From Syngnathus acus (taxonomy: Eukaryota; Chordata; Actinopteri; Syngnathiformes; Syngnathidae): DNA of 64,000 nt. This document shows positions 13,689 through 29,917 of this stretch, piece by piece; within the stretch, counting starts at the first letter, position 1; each line of letters starts with the position of its first letter. The notes beneath the pieces are model-generated. The model ran no database searches, was not told the origin of the DNA, and saw nothing but the letters and a program-made list of their open reading frames with translations. A program made the translations under genes and the position numbers. The stretch is taken from positions 7,098,693-7,162,692 of the forward strand of contig NC_051088.1 of the NCBI RefSeq assembly GCF_901709675.1. Direction: 5' to 3'.

Positions 13689-14268
13689 CATCAGACACCC
13701 CTCCCTTTCCATTCGCAGGAGCAGTCAAAGACAGAAGAAGCACTTGCTCGGAAAAGCCCCTTGCAAGCACCCCTCCCAACGTCGACCCCACTCTCCATGC
13801 AGCCACTCAGTGTGAGGGCGACATATGGCGTCAGCAGCAGGACGGCGCGTGCCTTGATGTTCAAAATTGGAAGCACATGAATAAAAAGCCTTTGATTGAC
13901 CTCGAAAGAATGACGGAGAGGAAAGAAGTGAAGTCAAAGTCTAGATGACTGTATAACCTATGACCCTGTATAACCCAGCACATTTGACCGACAGATTCGT
14001 TTCAGTCCGTATGTCCCTCTGTCTGGATCTTCTCTCCTTACAATAATCCATTTAGATTAGTTCCTTTTAGGTTATTGCCATTTGCATTAATGTGATAGAA
14101 TCAAGTACTTTATTTTTTTTAATGTTGTCACTGTGGACTTTCTAAACTGGAACACAATTATTCCCAGGAAGGACTCCACCCTTGCTTGTATTTCGAAAAT
14201 TTCCAAACAGTTTAATTCCATTTCAGATAGGGAATAGAATTAATCTGTTCCAATGTTGTATTGCAAAA

Positions 14269-17440
<3,172 letters not shown>

Positions 17441-17441
17441 C

Positions 17442-17588
17442 TACCCGGTTGAGAACACAGATGGGAATTGTGTTGCTAATAAAATTTGTCACGAGTGCCT
17501 CAAAAGACTTCCCCGAGTCACATCCAACATGTTAATGCGCCTTCAAAGTCACCATCCTGAAATTAATTTAAGTGCACACAAGAGGTGA
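17442..17588 (+). pseudogene. BED-type zinc-finger fragment of a hAT-like transposase
   Basis: A 48-codon open frame ending in TGA reads ENTDGNCVANKICHEC and then VTSNMLMRLQSHHPE. The Cys-x2-Cys pair, the TSNMLMRL helix and the terminal His-His-Pro fit the BED finger found at the N-terminus of hAT transposases and ZBED proteins. No continuous transposase frame follows. The next 500 bp give only broken frames, such as a short one at 17821-18063. I read this as a decayed hAT-derived gene, and whether the open frame just upstream (16999-17430) belongs to it is unclear. Confidence 0.5.
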
Positions 17589-18370
17589 GACCTAGTCTAG
17601 ACGTGTTTAGTGTTTCATTATAGCCCCAATTCACACACACAATTTAGAGTTTTTAATGAACCAAGAGCATGTTTTTTAGATGTATAAGGAAGCCAGAGTA
17701 TCAAAACTCAAGTAAGCAAGATGTGGCTGTCCAGCTTTCAAAAACATCTCCAAAAGTCCATACTGTGTATTTAGCCCCATTGCTGAAATATCTCCTATAT
17801 TACATCTTTAAATAACGGTCATGACAGCCATGGCGACTTCACCAAACTCCACAAACCCAACAGACCTTCCTCACAAGCACAGTAAGCTAAGCAGGTTGTC
17901 AAGTGGCATGGTGGTACAAGATGGTGTAAAATTGGGTATCGAATTAGGCCCAGGCACATTGGCTATCCCAAAACATGTAGTAGTTCCAAAATTTCACCAG
18001 GAAATGGTGTTAAAGCTTGACATAGGGGTGACCTTATGGAAAATAACAAATCTAATAAATTAAATTGTTAGCAATTGAGAGGACACGACCTGTTCAAACA
18101 CGTAGCAACGCACAATTTTGAAATATGAGTTTGCTATGCCATAATTTTAAGATGTAAGCAATATCAATATAAATGTTAAAGTTAGAAGAACCCATTATTA
18201 TGGCTAAGTATGATTGTGTGAAGATTGATCTTTACTAGACAAGATATATGATTTTAATGTTGCAATGTTGTATCCAACCTGTATTTAACATTGTTGTTCC
18301 ATCGATACATGAATGTATTAAGTTGTGGGGAGACAAAAGAGGTTGTTTGTTACACTATTGGAAACGACCA

Positions 18371-18515
18371 GATATTTTTATGACCTGGTGCAGGGATTCT
18401 CACCTTTCACCTAGATATTCCTATGACCTGGTGCTGGGATTCTGACCTTTCACCTAGATATTCTTATGACCTGGTGCAGGGATTCTGACCTTTCACCTAC
18501 ATATTCCGATGAGGT
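18371..18515. repeat. 43-bp tandem repeat, about 3.3 copies
   Basis: The unit carrying GATATT, ATGACCTGGTGCAGGGATTC and CCTTTCACCTA recurs at 18371, 18414, 18457 and 18500, exactly 43 bp apart, with only a few substitutions between copies. Confidence 0.92.
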
Positions 18516-19640
18516 AATGCCAGAAGCCCATAAATATGTTGTCCTGACACAGAGCGAGGCGGTTCTGCCTAGTCAGGGCGATGGCCGTGACGCTACCCGG
18601 AGTAAAGAACGCCGTTTAGACGAAGATGGATTTTTCATTCTTTTTGAGATTGAACCAAAATCTACTAAGATGAATTTCCAGAGTCTTCGAATTGGACTTT
18701 GTCAATTTTAAGCTTCAAATTGGACTTTGTCAAATTTTAAGTTTCGAGGAAGGCAGAGGAAACAGCTGCTTCGGGCAGAAAGGGGAAGACGCCAATGTTA
18801 CGGCGTTGGTTAAGCTCGTCATGGCCAGACCTTTCCTCTTTTTTAAACAGAATTCGGATTTTGGAACAAAGGAGAGCCGATCACTCGACTTGTTCAACCA
18901 AATAGGATTTTAGACCTTTTGTCTCCTCTTTTGTTCTGAGACGGGTGAGTGTTGTTTTTTTCGACTTGTAATTCTTTTTCTTGCTTATTCATTAAATTTC
19001 TTCTTAATCCTTAATTCGGTTATCGATTATTTCGTATTAACTATGTTGAGCATGGTTTTATATGCAGTAATTAGAACTTTAAAATTTCTTTATTTCCCTA
19101 TCATAGTCATTCTTTAAATCCGTTCAATTCTTTTTAGAGTGAAGACTGCTTTAATCCTTAACATCAGGAATTGCCAGATCTGGTTCGAAGTAGTTATCTT
19201 GAGCTCAGCTAGGGCGAGTGCGCTCTAATAAATCAACGAATCCCTTCGGTTTTACAGATAAATTTATCCGAGCGATAACAAATGCTTCAAATCAAAAATG
19301 GGGAAGGAGCCGCTGGTAAAAAGGGCGCGGTCATCTTGATTCCGGGCCTCAAGTGGTTACTCTGCACCGGTTTCAGAGTGACTTTAAAGGGATTGGCGTC
19401 ATAAAAGAATAAATTAATTCTGTCCGAATTGATATCTTAAAGGCGGTTAGACTCGGACGGATCTTTCCCCGCCCCGACCTGGAAACTCTCGTCTCCCTAT
19501 GAGGGCTGCGTTACAGCAGCGGGGTCGAAGGGGAGTTTAACCCTTTAAACGGAGGGTCGGGTCACTTACAGTCGATAAGTGCGGATTTGACAAGGTTGAA
19601 CACAATTTACTTGCTTACTCCCCAAGCAAAACAAAAGAAA
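18516..19640 (+). mobile_element. possible LTR-retroelement remnant (unassigned)
   Basis: Base composition changes from the AT-rich spacer to GC-richer, complex sequence that belongs to no gene and has no SINE or MITE structure. It includes a 26-bp imperfect direct duplication at about 18690-18742 (ATTGGACTTTGTCAA twice) and G-rich blocks near 19300-19600. This resembles the long terminal repeat and leader of an LTR element, but I could not define LTR ends, a primer-binding site or any gag/pol frame. It is a weak assignment. Confidence 0.25.
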
Positions 19641-22600
19641 TGTCATTTTGTAGGAAAGACATGCGACAGTGCACAAAGGTCTGCCGAGAAGAAATGGTGT
19701 GGTAGAGAGACACAGGGGGAAACAAATGGTGATCGAGACAAAGTACGGTAGAATTTACAGTTTACGTAATTTCAAAAAGAGGACACAATCTAGAGTGGTA
19801 GTAAAGCAGTGGTTATTTAAAAACAATCTGAATAAAGTTGCTACACGCTGACTTCAACTACAAATTTTTTTTAATTTGTTTATTTTTTTTTACAAATAGT
19901 CACACTCATGCAAATACAGTCTAAGACGTTATGGGTCAAAAACGGACTTGTGGACGGACCCAGGACGTGTGCCCAATTTCGTATTTGCGATCTCGCAGCA
20001 CTAATACAGTCATGAGTGGTCTGTTACATTTGGCTGATGAAGCGAATGTGTGTACAGTGGAACATCTGCTGAAGATTAGGCCAGGGAGGGTTAGGGTAGT
20101 TACAAAACCCAAACAGACTGCCAGACTTCTTCCTGCAAGCTTTTCTCCAGTCAAATATTAGGCACAAATAATTGATTTTCTATATAAAAACAAAACATAC
20201 AAGACATTTTTCAATTCGACAGGTCAAATTTCATGTTTAAAAAAAGTGAAATACACATGACTGGGTTTTATTGTCCTCATGTCCTTAAAAAAAAAAAAAA
20301 AAATGCTGGCTATCCTCCCAAGGACAGAAGAGAATAGTATCTCGGTCTGAAAAAAGCTTTCTGGCCTTGAACACATCACAGCAGCCAATAGCAATTAAGA
20401 CTACACAGACTATTAATCGAAATGATTTAAGTTAATTCAATTCTCAATTTATTCCATTAATGGAGAACGCAGGCTTTGCTTCAGCTGCCCAAACTCCCCC
20501 ACTTCACGTGATCCTCGGCCCCTCGCCCTCACTTTTTGTTTTGTCCTTGCCCCTTACATCCTGTTAATTACAGCTGGCTCTTGCACTGAAATTAACTGAA
20601 TCACATCCGTGATGAATCATCGGCATTAGCTTGGCGTTTGCTGCTGTCCTGATCATTATCACAAGCACTGATCATCATTTACAACCTGAATTTGAATATT
20701 TGTCCCAGAAATGGTACTCATTTATTCCCAATAGCCTGTTCTCTTCATTTCATCCCATTTTCCTGGCAACACTGCTTGCTTGCAGTGTGTGTTTATTTTA
20801 TGTATTTCATTCATTTTATTATTTCATTTTTTGTCCAGTTAGATTCTAAACATTAGAGGGCCGAAACATCGAGAGACGTTTGCTGTCAACGTGACAGTTG
20901 TACATCAATATTTCCAAACTCAACATTGTTGATTCTCTTTGCACTTTTACCTTCTCCTTTCTCCTTCAACCCATCTTGACATACTTTCTCATCTTTTTCT
21001 CTCTTTTTCTCCAACAAAACTACACCCACCCATCTCTCCACCCCACGTTGCTTCTATTCTCAGGGGCATCCCTGACCTCATTCATTCATCTCTCCTCATG
21101 ACACTAGATCGCCTATTACTCCACATGCTCCTCTCTCTCTCATGTCTGTTCCCCCCTCCCATTCATACCACTTTCACGCCCCCCACGACCACCACATCCC
21201 TTCCTCCTGCTCGTTTTGTACTCCCTTTCACTCGCTCCCCTCCCCCTTTGTCTTGCTCCAACCTATTGCCTGAGGGGAGTGATTGACAAGCAAAAGGGGC
21301 ACTTGTATAAAAAAAATTAAAAAAAGAGGGGGGGGGGATTTTTGATTGGTGGCTCAAGCAGTGAGCAAAGCAAGGGAAATGCATGAGGCTGCACTGGAAC
21401 TCTGCATAAAAAATAGCTTGATTAAATGGCTACTTCAGAGAGTGACGCTTTACCTGAGCTGACATCAAGTAGTTGAGCAGCGTAATCTTCCACTTGTAGC
21501 CGTTGAACTTTGACGGGAAAAAATAAAAACCCTTTTCATAATTCAAATGACACTTATTCATTATTCATAACTTCCAATCTTTCCAATGAGCCCATAATTA
21601 CGATTTCCGACTGAAATTTAGCTAGAGTGCCCAATCCTACTTACAACAAACACAGAAAATTGCAATCTGTGTAAATAAACTCGCGTGAAGTTTCAATCAA
21701 ATGTGGGGCTTATCTGGAGTCCCTATTGATATGTGAACCTTTTGAAAAATCTTCTAAATCAATTTCCACAAGCTTTTAGCGTGTTAAAGTGCTAATTTCT
21801 CACAAAAACAACTGCCCCAAATACTTAATTTTCTCCAATAACCCATCTTGGTGTATTTTTATTCCTTCCTCCTCTTTAAGCACCAGCCGAATGCAAGAAA
21901 ACGACTGGGTCCTCATTTATGACGTCACAAAGTGAGAAAGAACCCCCACCTACCACCACTGCTCCGCAAACAAATACGCCTAATTTCTCAGAGCAGTTGT
22001 GGTTGTTTTGATTTTGGTGCCATCAAATAAACTATACAATGTTTCCATGTACCCAAATTGCTCAAGTACTAGTCATTGTTGTTTGGTGCATTCAGTCAAT
22101 AGTTTTCTTTTGTCCTACTTCGTGATGGGTAATTGAACGCACCTCGAGTCTACCGACGAACTTGATTGAATACAGCGGAGTCGGGGTTTTTGTCAACCGC
22201 CAGGCGTCTTAGAAAACAGCCACCCAAATAACTCATATTTCATTAAAACAACAGATCGCCACTGTGCAAAAGGTAATATAGAATCATATGCATGCGTTTT
22301 TACGTTGAATAGCGTGATACAATACAGCTCCTTTGAATGAAACACCTGTCGAGGTTTTTGAGTAGGGAGTATTTGTACTTAGCTTCTTTTGCAGCTTTTT
22401 TCCACCATGCAGGCAACAACCACCGCCAACTGGTCCAAAATGAGTTCTCCCCACTATGGTTCAAACAGCAGTTATCCAGGGTGCTGTCATATGAGCAGCA
22501 CATAGCATATATTTTTATTGGAATTCTCTATTTTCTGTAGATTCTTTTAAAGTTAATGGCAGACACTCCCTTACTTCAACCTGCGACTTTGCACCATGCT

Positions 22601-22908
22601 ACCTTCAGGTCTTTCCCAAAATGGAATGGCTTTTAAGTTTTTTTCCCCACCTCCTTTTACTTGATAGCATTTCTGGTGTTTTAATATTGTTTTAAACACT
22701 TTGAAGCATCATGCAATACATTAAAAGTCGAAGCACCAAGAATGTAAATTGTGGAAACACTAAAACAAAGAAATTCAGATTTGTGAAATTTGAAGGCTGC
22801 CAGGAGGGCAACAAAGTATTCTGAGTTTTACATTATATTTCATGAAATATGACATGGCATTAATTACTTTTCTTAAAGTATGAAAAGTGTTGGCTCAAAG
22901 GGAGCACT
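19641..22908. other. intergenic spacer, no gene seen
   Basis: AT-rich DNA with poly-T/poly-A runs (19865-19890, 20285-20303) and a pyrimidine-rich strand between 20930 and 21270, which gives long but compositionally biased frames. The block 20460-20640, which includes TAATTACAGCTGGCTC, is complex and might be regulatory. Nothing codes convincingly. Confidence 0.5.
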
Positions 22909-22918
22909 ACTTTAAATC

Positions 22919-23285
22919 AGTGTGTCCCAACCAGAGGTGCCGTGAGAGACGTTCAGCTGTGCCGTGGGAAATTGTCCAACATTAAATACCGAGCGCATTG
23001 TAAACAGGATCGCCAAACCACAGGTCTGTCTAAAACCTTTTTTCAAAAACTGTCACTTTCAATTACAAAAGAAATACAATTTAAAGAATATTTAGTATTT
23101 ATTTTTATTCAATTATTCGACTCTCCATACATATATAGGAATATAACTTTACGTCTTCTGTTGTAATATAACTGATTTTAATATAGAAGCTGGTGTAACA
23201 CTTAACAGATTTTTGTTAGTGGTGTGCCTCGAGATTTTTTCCAATGAAAAGGTGTGCCGTGAACGAAAAAGGGTTGGGAAACACT
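22919..23285. mobile_element. hAT-like non-autonomous element (MITE)
   Basis: A 367-bp element with 14-bp terminal inverted repeats: AGTGTGTCCCAACC on the left and GGTTGGGAAACACT on the right (one mismatch). It is flanked by a perfect 10-bp direct repeat ACTTTAAATC at 22909-22918 and 23286-23295. An 8-bp core duplication is the hAT hallmark. The interior is non-coding. Confidence 0.85.
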
Positions 23286-24098
23286 ACTTTAAATCGATAT
23301 TGGACATCCATCCATTTTCTATTTCATTGATCCTGCTCAGACAGACTCAAAGTGCTGGAACCCATCACACTTGGGATGAAAAAAAAAACAGGACCGGTTA
23401 CCACTCGCGAGTTCATTACGGTCATATGTAGCGACAGACTGACTACCAGCACCACTCTGCCAGTGAGTTTTTGTGCCATCCCTTGAAAACATGTCGCCCT
23501 CTAGTGGTGAACCTGGTACATTGCTGAATTACCTCAACCCCCAGTTAAACCATCAGGCAAGACAGCAATTCTCTCACCTGTAAAAAAAAAAACCGTGGCA
23601 TTAATCTATGAGAAGAAATTTGTTTTGAAACGTAGTTGTCACTCCTGTTTTAATAATATGACCATAGCCATGGAGGCAAACAAGTTACAGTGAATGAATC
23701 AGCATATTTTGGTCATTTCCCTCCCTTCCTCCACCCCCTACTGTCACGTAAACATGAAAAGGTCATTTAAAAAAAATGGACTGAACAAGCAACAACAATC
23801 AACATTTAGTTTCATGCAGTGAAGTGACATTTGGTTGTAGTGTAGTTTTGAAAACAAGCGATGGCACATTTGACCCAAGGTAAAATGGCAACACAATCAC
23901 TTGATAAACTGACAGAACAATAATAAATCATGACAGTCCCCTCCCAACATTTATAAATAATCATTTTGAAAAAGAAAAATCTTCATATACAATTTGTTCA
24001 TGCTATTTCGTGCATTATCTTAACGGCCTGACAGGAGCAATAGAAATTATAAGACAGCTTTTAAGGATCATACTATAGCTATTCTGTACACGCCTTTT

Positions 24099-24104
24099 TT
24101 TAAT
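24099..24104 (-). terminator. dalrd3: candidate dalrd3 poly(A) signal (ATTAAA)
   Basis: ATTAAA on the minus strand about 340 nt after the dalrd3 stop codon is the nearest near-canonical signal noticed. Weak on its own. Confidence 0.3.
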
Positions 24105-24443
24105 AGTTGTAATAAATTATATTTATATGCCATTCATAAATACAGGATAGATAGATCACATGAATTTGGGAATACGGCTCATTAAAAGCAGATTTTGTCG
24201 TGGCAATGTTCTATAATATATGTACTTGGCACAAGGAGAAAGGACAGAAAATTAGCATCATATTATAAAGATAAGCCGTGTTGAGACACACAACTAAGTG
24301 GCATCAGATTTCAGGAGTCAGTCTAAACTAACTTTCATTTGATCATTGAAATGGGCAGGGTTGCAATATTGTCTCTTGGTGGAATACGAGGCTACAGGTG
24401 AGTAACAGACAGGAGTAGCGGAGTGATGTGCAAGACATGGAGG

Positions 24444-27400
24444 CTATAGTTGCCGAATAGGGGGAAGGTTGAGAGTTTCCAGAGCGCTGTGGTAGAGCTC
24501 CCGCAAGGCTCTCAAAAGATGCAGACGGCAGAACATCTGGTTGAAGAGATGAGGCAACGGCTCCTGGGAGGAAAGACATCAAAGGGAGTCAAACATTACG
24601 TTAGAGAAATACAGATTGCACATACGGTCCAGTGAAACCTACAACGACAAAGGTTGTACGATTCACACGTCTTTCTGTGCAACATCAATTAAGCTAGCTG
24701 AGAAACGTGCAAAGAAAGCAGGCTGCTAAACTCTTCAAGATGATGCGGAGAGAAGAAAAGTTGTGTTGTTTTTAATCCCTCAATATAATTTTATAGTGGT
24801 TCACACATTTTTAAACTTGGGTGCTTGTTCTAAATGTTAAAAGAAAATGCAAGTATAGTTAAAAAGTGTTTTATGATGCAGTTTGACACACTAATGGATT
24901 CTTTCTATTGCCAATATTTCTGATGGGGGAAATGGGACCGTAAATATGAACAAAGAAGGAGTGATGTGTTTTCAACCGCAAAGGTTTCACTGTACAAGTT
25001 ATTATTCGCTGAACTCATTTCCCTTAAAGAACTACAAACACGGCCTCACCCCCAGGACGTGGACTCTGTTGTAGTATGAGCTGAAGTCTTTACTGAGAGA
25101 CACCAGAAACCTGCAAATCTGTGTGTTGGGGGGGTTAGGTATTAATAGAGCAGTTAAGTATATGACCCAACATTCGATGCAAAATGAAGTCACACATGAT
25201 GTATGACGTCACACATGGCGTATCCACTGACCTGCTCGGTTTTGAGATTGACTCTGGCCCCTCCCCTTTCGCAGTCCAACACTTGTCCTGATTGGTCCAG
25301 CAGCTCGGAGAAGGGAATGAGGTAATTGAAGAGGAGCAGCCACTCACCCTGCAAATCCAAACACAGATGCAGTGCAGCAGTCTTTTCATAGGGTGAAAGG
25401 AAGAGTAGTGAGGGCATTAAACTTCAGTAAATTTTGATGAAGCCGTACCTCTTCTTTGAGGGCAGAGAAGTCCAGTTCCGAGACGTCTGGGATTTCTGGG
25501 TACAAACCTGAGAATAGGAAAGAACATCAAATACATTTAGAAGAGCAAGTATTTTGTTGTGCTTTCATAAGAGTTTAACAAATGGGAAAAATAGTATTAT
25601 GGTATTATATTTTGCTGGTGTTTTCTAATGAGACATGCAGTGCATTTAAAGTATACTGTTCAGCTTTAAAGTGTTAATTTGGATTCTCCTGTCACTTGAC
25701 GTAATGTTACATACTCTCTCTGACGTTTGTGAATTGTTAAGTTGATTCAAAGTCTGGACTCTGACCTTTTTCCACCCCTCGGTCATAGCTGTCGAACAGC
25801 GTGTGCAGTCTGGCGCAGTTGTACATCACAAACACGCCGCCTCTCGGGCCTTTGGTGGACACGCCGCCTTCTCTCTGGACATCCAAAGTGACCTGAACAG
25901 ACAGGCCTGTACTGTGATTTTTGAAGCAAATTTGTAAACTTGAGTCACTATGTACACCATACGCCTCACTATAACGCAGTGGAGCCATGATATTGCACTT
26001 AACTACTCAAGTAATGATAACAGGCAAATACGTTATTTTATTGGGGGTGTAGCGATAATACGCCAGTATGCCAAATAATCACCACCTAATTACAGTTGAT
26101 GCTACTTGGTGAGCCAAGATTATATTCATTTGATGTTTGATTGTGGGGAGCATGGGGAAAAAAAAACTCAGATTTTGTTTTTCTGAATACCAATTAAAAT
26201 GATTACAAATTAAAATAACTATCAGGAGCTGCATGTCGTGTTTTACAGTAGACTTACCGGACTGGTGTGGACTGTCGAGAGAAGCTCAAATCTGATTGTA
26301 GCAGAGCTCATGACCCTGATGATGTCATCCCATGTCTGACCTACACGTGATGAAAGAAAAATAAATTTAATTTACTCCAAGTAATGATAATGATGAAAAT
26401 TAGTGTCATATACAGGCATACGCACACACACCTTCTACTTGATCTCCATATTTCATCTCTGAGGCCTCCTTCATTTGACCTCTTCTAAGCCTGTTGAAAG
26501 AACAAAAGAAACAAAATACAAACCTCAATGTCGAAAAGTAGTTGAATGATGAGCAAGTAACCTGCAGAAGAAATTTAACAGCATGTGCATGTTACTGCAG
26601 AAAGTTAAAAAAAATAAGGACAGAATGTGTGATGAGAAGGAGGAAGAGGAGGAGAAACACTGTTTGAAGATGACACTGTATCTTACTGCAGGTACTGTGC
26701 AGAAGAGAGCTGAGAAGAAGGAGTCTTGACAGGCCCACACACCAGATGTCTCTGCAAACGCCCAAGAAGACCAGGTAAAAATAGTAACACAAGCCAGTGC
26801 GCATGTGTGCGTGCGTGTAGTTACCTGTCTGTGTGTGGCCCCACTGGCTCTCCACAGCATCGCTATCTGCTGCTGGCGGAACTCATCTTGGCAGGAAGTC
26901 ACATGCAAGGCTGTTGCCATGGCAACCTGTGAAACGTTACATTCTTAAATCTCCCATTCATTGCTCTGTTGTGGGCCATTCCATTTAATAAGTGGTGCAT
27001 CGCTGCGATCACGTGTGCGGTGTCTTACGGTGCAGTCAGCTGTGGCGAGGTCCAGTTGTGCCAGATGGGAAACGCTCTCTCTGTGGACTGAACACACATG
27101 GACCAATAATCTGTTAGCAGCAAATACGGACAAAAGGACACATTGCTTCATTAACTCATCAGTCTGAGGTTGGGACAGTGAGACCCTTTTGTTCCATCTG
27201 AATCAGCACCTCAGTGGGATTTGGGACTATTGTACACTTCCATTGCATGTTCTTCCTTTCCTTACATGAGTTTTCTCTGGGTCCTCCAGTTTATTCCAAC
27301 ATTCCAAAAACATGTTTGTTTGGGTTTGTTTTGGGGGGGTGAATGGTATATAAAAACGAATCACACATTTACAATGCCTCAGTGGGTGGTTACTTGTTTA

Positions 27401-29917
27401 ACTTACCTGTGCAGGTTCCCAGGCTGGGATCATACCCTTGCAGCCCCTCTTCCTGGAACACTCGTTTTAAGTTGATCCTAACTGCTCCTTCATTCTCACT
27501 CTTGTCCGCCTTCTTCCTGCCTGGCCCTCCGCTCATCCTCCTGTCTCTCTCAATCTCCCTCTCTCTGTACGTCGAGTTTTCCAGCGCTTCCTGGATCTTC
27601 GCCTCCCGCTCCTCATTTGTCCAGTAGGCTGGGAATGTTGGCCAGTCAATGCCCAGAGTGCGGAGGAATTTGACGATGCTGCTGTCTTCGGGCAGCAGGG
27701 GGCACAGAGACACTGTAAATCTGAGGCAGGCGGCAATTGTCAGCTTGTGTAAAATGTCATAGATACCATATCTATAGTAACAGTCATTACTACAATGTCA
27801 GGTTAGCGCCACATAGTCAATGTCACTTTGTTTAGCTATAGCATTATTTATTTTATGATCAAGTTTATTATTGTGTTAAATCACATTTAGGACTGAAAGA
27901 AAAAAAAATTCCAGTGGACAATATTCTTCGTAGAAAAGCTGTCCACAACAACAACAAAAAACCTCAACAAAAAGTGAAATATATGATTCAATCAAAAGGG
28001 GCTGATGTGACAAATTGTACAAAGCAACTCACCCTTGCCCTTTCAACAGGGCCCCCATATGGTCAGCCAACAGAATCGTCCTGAGGTGTCCCAGAGTGAG
28101 GCTATCAGGAGTCGGGGGTTCGGGTTTTGGATGCAGGGCCGGACAGTTGAGCACCACGCAGCCCTGCCTCTGAGCAGAGGGCGTCAGGTACTCAGTAGCC
28201 CCGCCATCTAGGACAGCTCTGAAGGCGGCGGCTCGGTCCACTCTCACCCGCAGACCTTCATCCATCACCTCCCCGCCCGCCATAGGCAGAACGCCATGGC
28301 CTTGGACAGACAAGATCCTGGACATCACTGCCGGAGGAACCTAAGTGGGAAAAAAAATTCAACTCTTGTATGGTAGTTCATGTAAAACAACCATTAATGT
28401 TTCCAAAATTGGTTTGTGTGAGTTGTTGACCTCTTGTTCAGTGTTCAAATTACATCAATGTTTCAGTGTCTCACAATAAAGCTTTTTAGAGATAAAACAT
28501 CTACGATGTTTTTCAAGAACACCTTTGCAGACTACGTGCACTGTATTTAATGCTAACTTTATATTTTTGGAGGTGGTACTGGTGTAAAACGTTTGAGAAT
28601 CACATTGGATAATGGGTGAATGAATGGTCGACTCTACTCTGTATGTCCCTTGCAAGTGAGGCCGTGACCAGATTCCAGATATCCTGCCTCTACATGACTC
28701 TATACAAAAAAATTGATGGATAGTTTGATTTTTGCACAAACGCACACACACATACATGTACACACAGTTGCAGTTGTGCGACTGTCTGACCCACATTGTG
28801 ATCTGCAGCTCATGGTTCATGATCACTGCCTCGAGCACAATGTCTGGTCAAGCTTGAAGGCCCTTCCCTAAAATACGACTTTGTGTTTGTGCCTTTATAA
28901 ATATATGCTTTATTGTTCTAATTGGAAACGTACTGAAACTCCAAGTCTCGTTCATGTTGACAGAATAATGAGGATGCCGGGGCCTCTGTTCTATTTTTGG
29001 AAACCTAACTACCGTGTCTTATGTACGTATGTTGTAAATATGTGACTTCAAAATGTATTTGGTATATGACTCTCGGGGGCGAGGGTATTTTACTCACAAA
29101 ATATTCATAGAAATCGGAAAACATATTAATACGAACAATATTGAATGAACAAGATTATGCTCTACAGCAGTGGTTCTTAACCTGGGTTCGATCGAACCCT
29201 AGGGATTCGGTGGGTCGGTCTCAGGGGTTCATCAGAGCCTCCACTGCGGAGGTCCGAACACACTTGTATGTCGTGTAAATTTGTGATGACGCAGAAGTCA
29301 CACTGATTTCCTGGTATGTAATTTGTTGTGAGTTCATGCATTGTGTTGGTTTTGTTCTTAGAACAAGGTAATGTTCATGCACGGCTCATTTTGTGCACCA
29401 GTAAAAAAAAAAAAAAAAAAACACATCTGTCTTGAATATGAAAAAATAAAAAATTACTAAAGAGGGGTTTTGGTGAATGCGCATATGAAATTGGTGGGGT
29501 TCGGTACCTCCAACAAGATTAAGAACCACCGCTCTACAGTCTATACGAATATGATGTGTTTGGATGAATTCTCATCCGTTTCATTCATTCAGTCCATTTG
29601 TTAAAAATGTGGACGCGGTTAGGTAATAGTGCTAAACGGGACGGGAAGGTCCGTGTATTGAGCCAGTAGCCAACCTGTCCGTCCGCATAGAGCGTGTTGA
29701 GCATGGTACTCGGCGACAAAAAGTCTCGAGTTCGGAGGTTCCTGGCGTTGCTCTCCTTAAACCACAGCTTCTCCTTCTCCGGGTCCGGTAACATCCTCTC
29801 GCTGTCCCTTCGACCAGAGTCGTGGGTATTGACAAGCTTGGCCCGCAGTGCGGAGCTCAGCGCTCGGACCGTGGGAGCGATACGGAGGGGCGAAGACGAC
29901 TCCTCGATGTTCTCCAT
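24444..29917 (-). CDS. dalrd3: DALR anticodon-binding domain-containing protein 3 (Dalrd3)
   Basis: In mammals DALRD3 binds arginine tRNAs and recruits the METTL2 methyltransferase for m3C32 formation. Thirteen coding exons were assembled (minus strand): 29917-29675, 28340-28033, 27720-27407, 27087-27029, 26926-26825, 26751-26687, 26490-26432, 26340-26258, 25892-25766, 25507-25449, 25348-25232, 25118-25050, 24563-24444. All phases close, giving 574 residues (human about 543). Diagnostic stretches include [54 protein letters not shown] and [13 protein letters not shown], and the C-terminus is LNLPPIRQL. The C-terminal third is the all-helical DALR fold shared with class I arginyl-tRNA synthetases; no HIGH/KMSKS catalytic core is present. 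The start is taken at MENIEESS; in-frame ATGs lie 12 and 42 nt upstream. The extra length sits mainly in exon 1 and in a charged insert of exon 3 ([18 protein letters not shown]). Confidence 0.95.
29168..29531. mobile_element. hAT-like non-autonomous element (MITE)
   Basis: A 364-bp element whose ends are inverted: CAGTGGTTCTTAACC on the left and GATTAAGAACCACCG on the right. It is bounded by a perfect 8-bp target duplication CTCTACAG at 29160-29167 and 29532-29539, the size expected for hAT transposases. It lies in dalrd3 intron 1 and its interior is non-coding. Confidence 0.9.

Noticed and set aside
20930-21270. Ser/Pro/Leu-rich frames of up to 115 codons
   Set aside because: A pyrimidine-rich strand produces them. 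No start context, splice sites or homology were visible.
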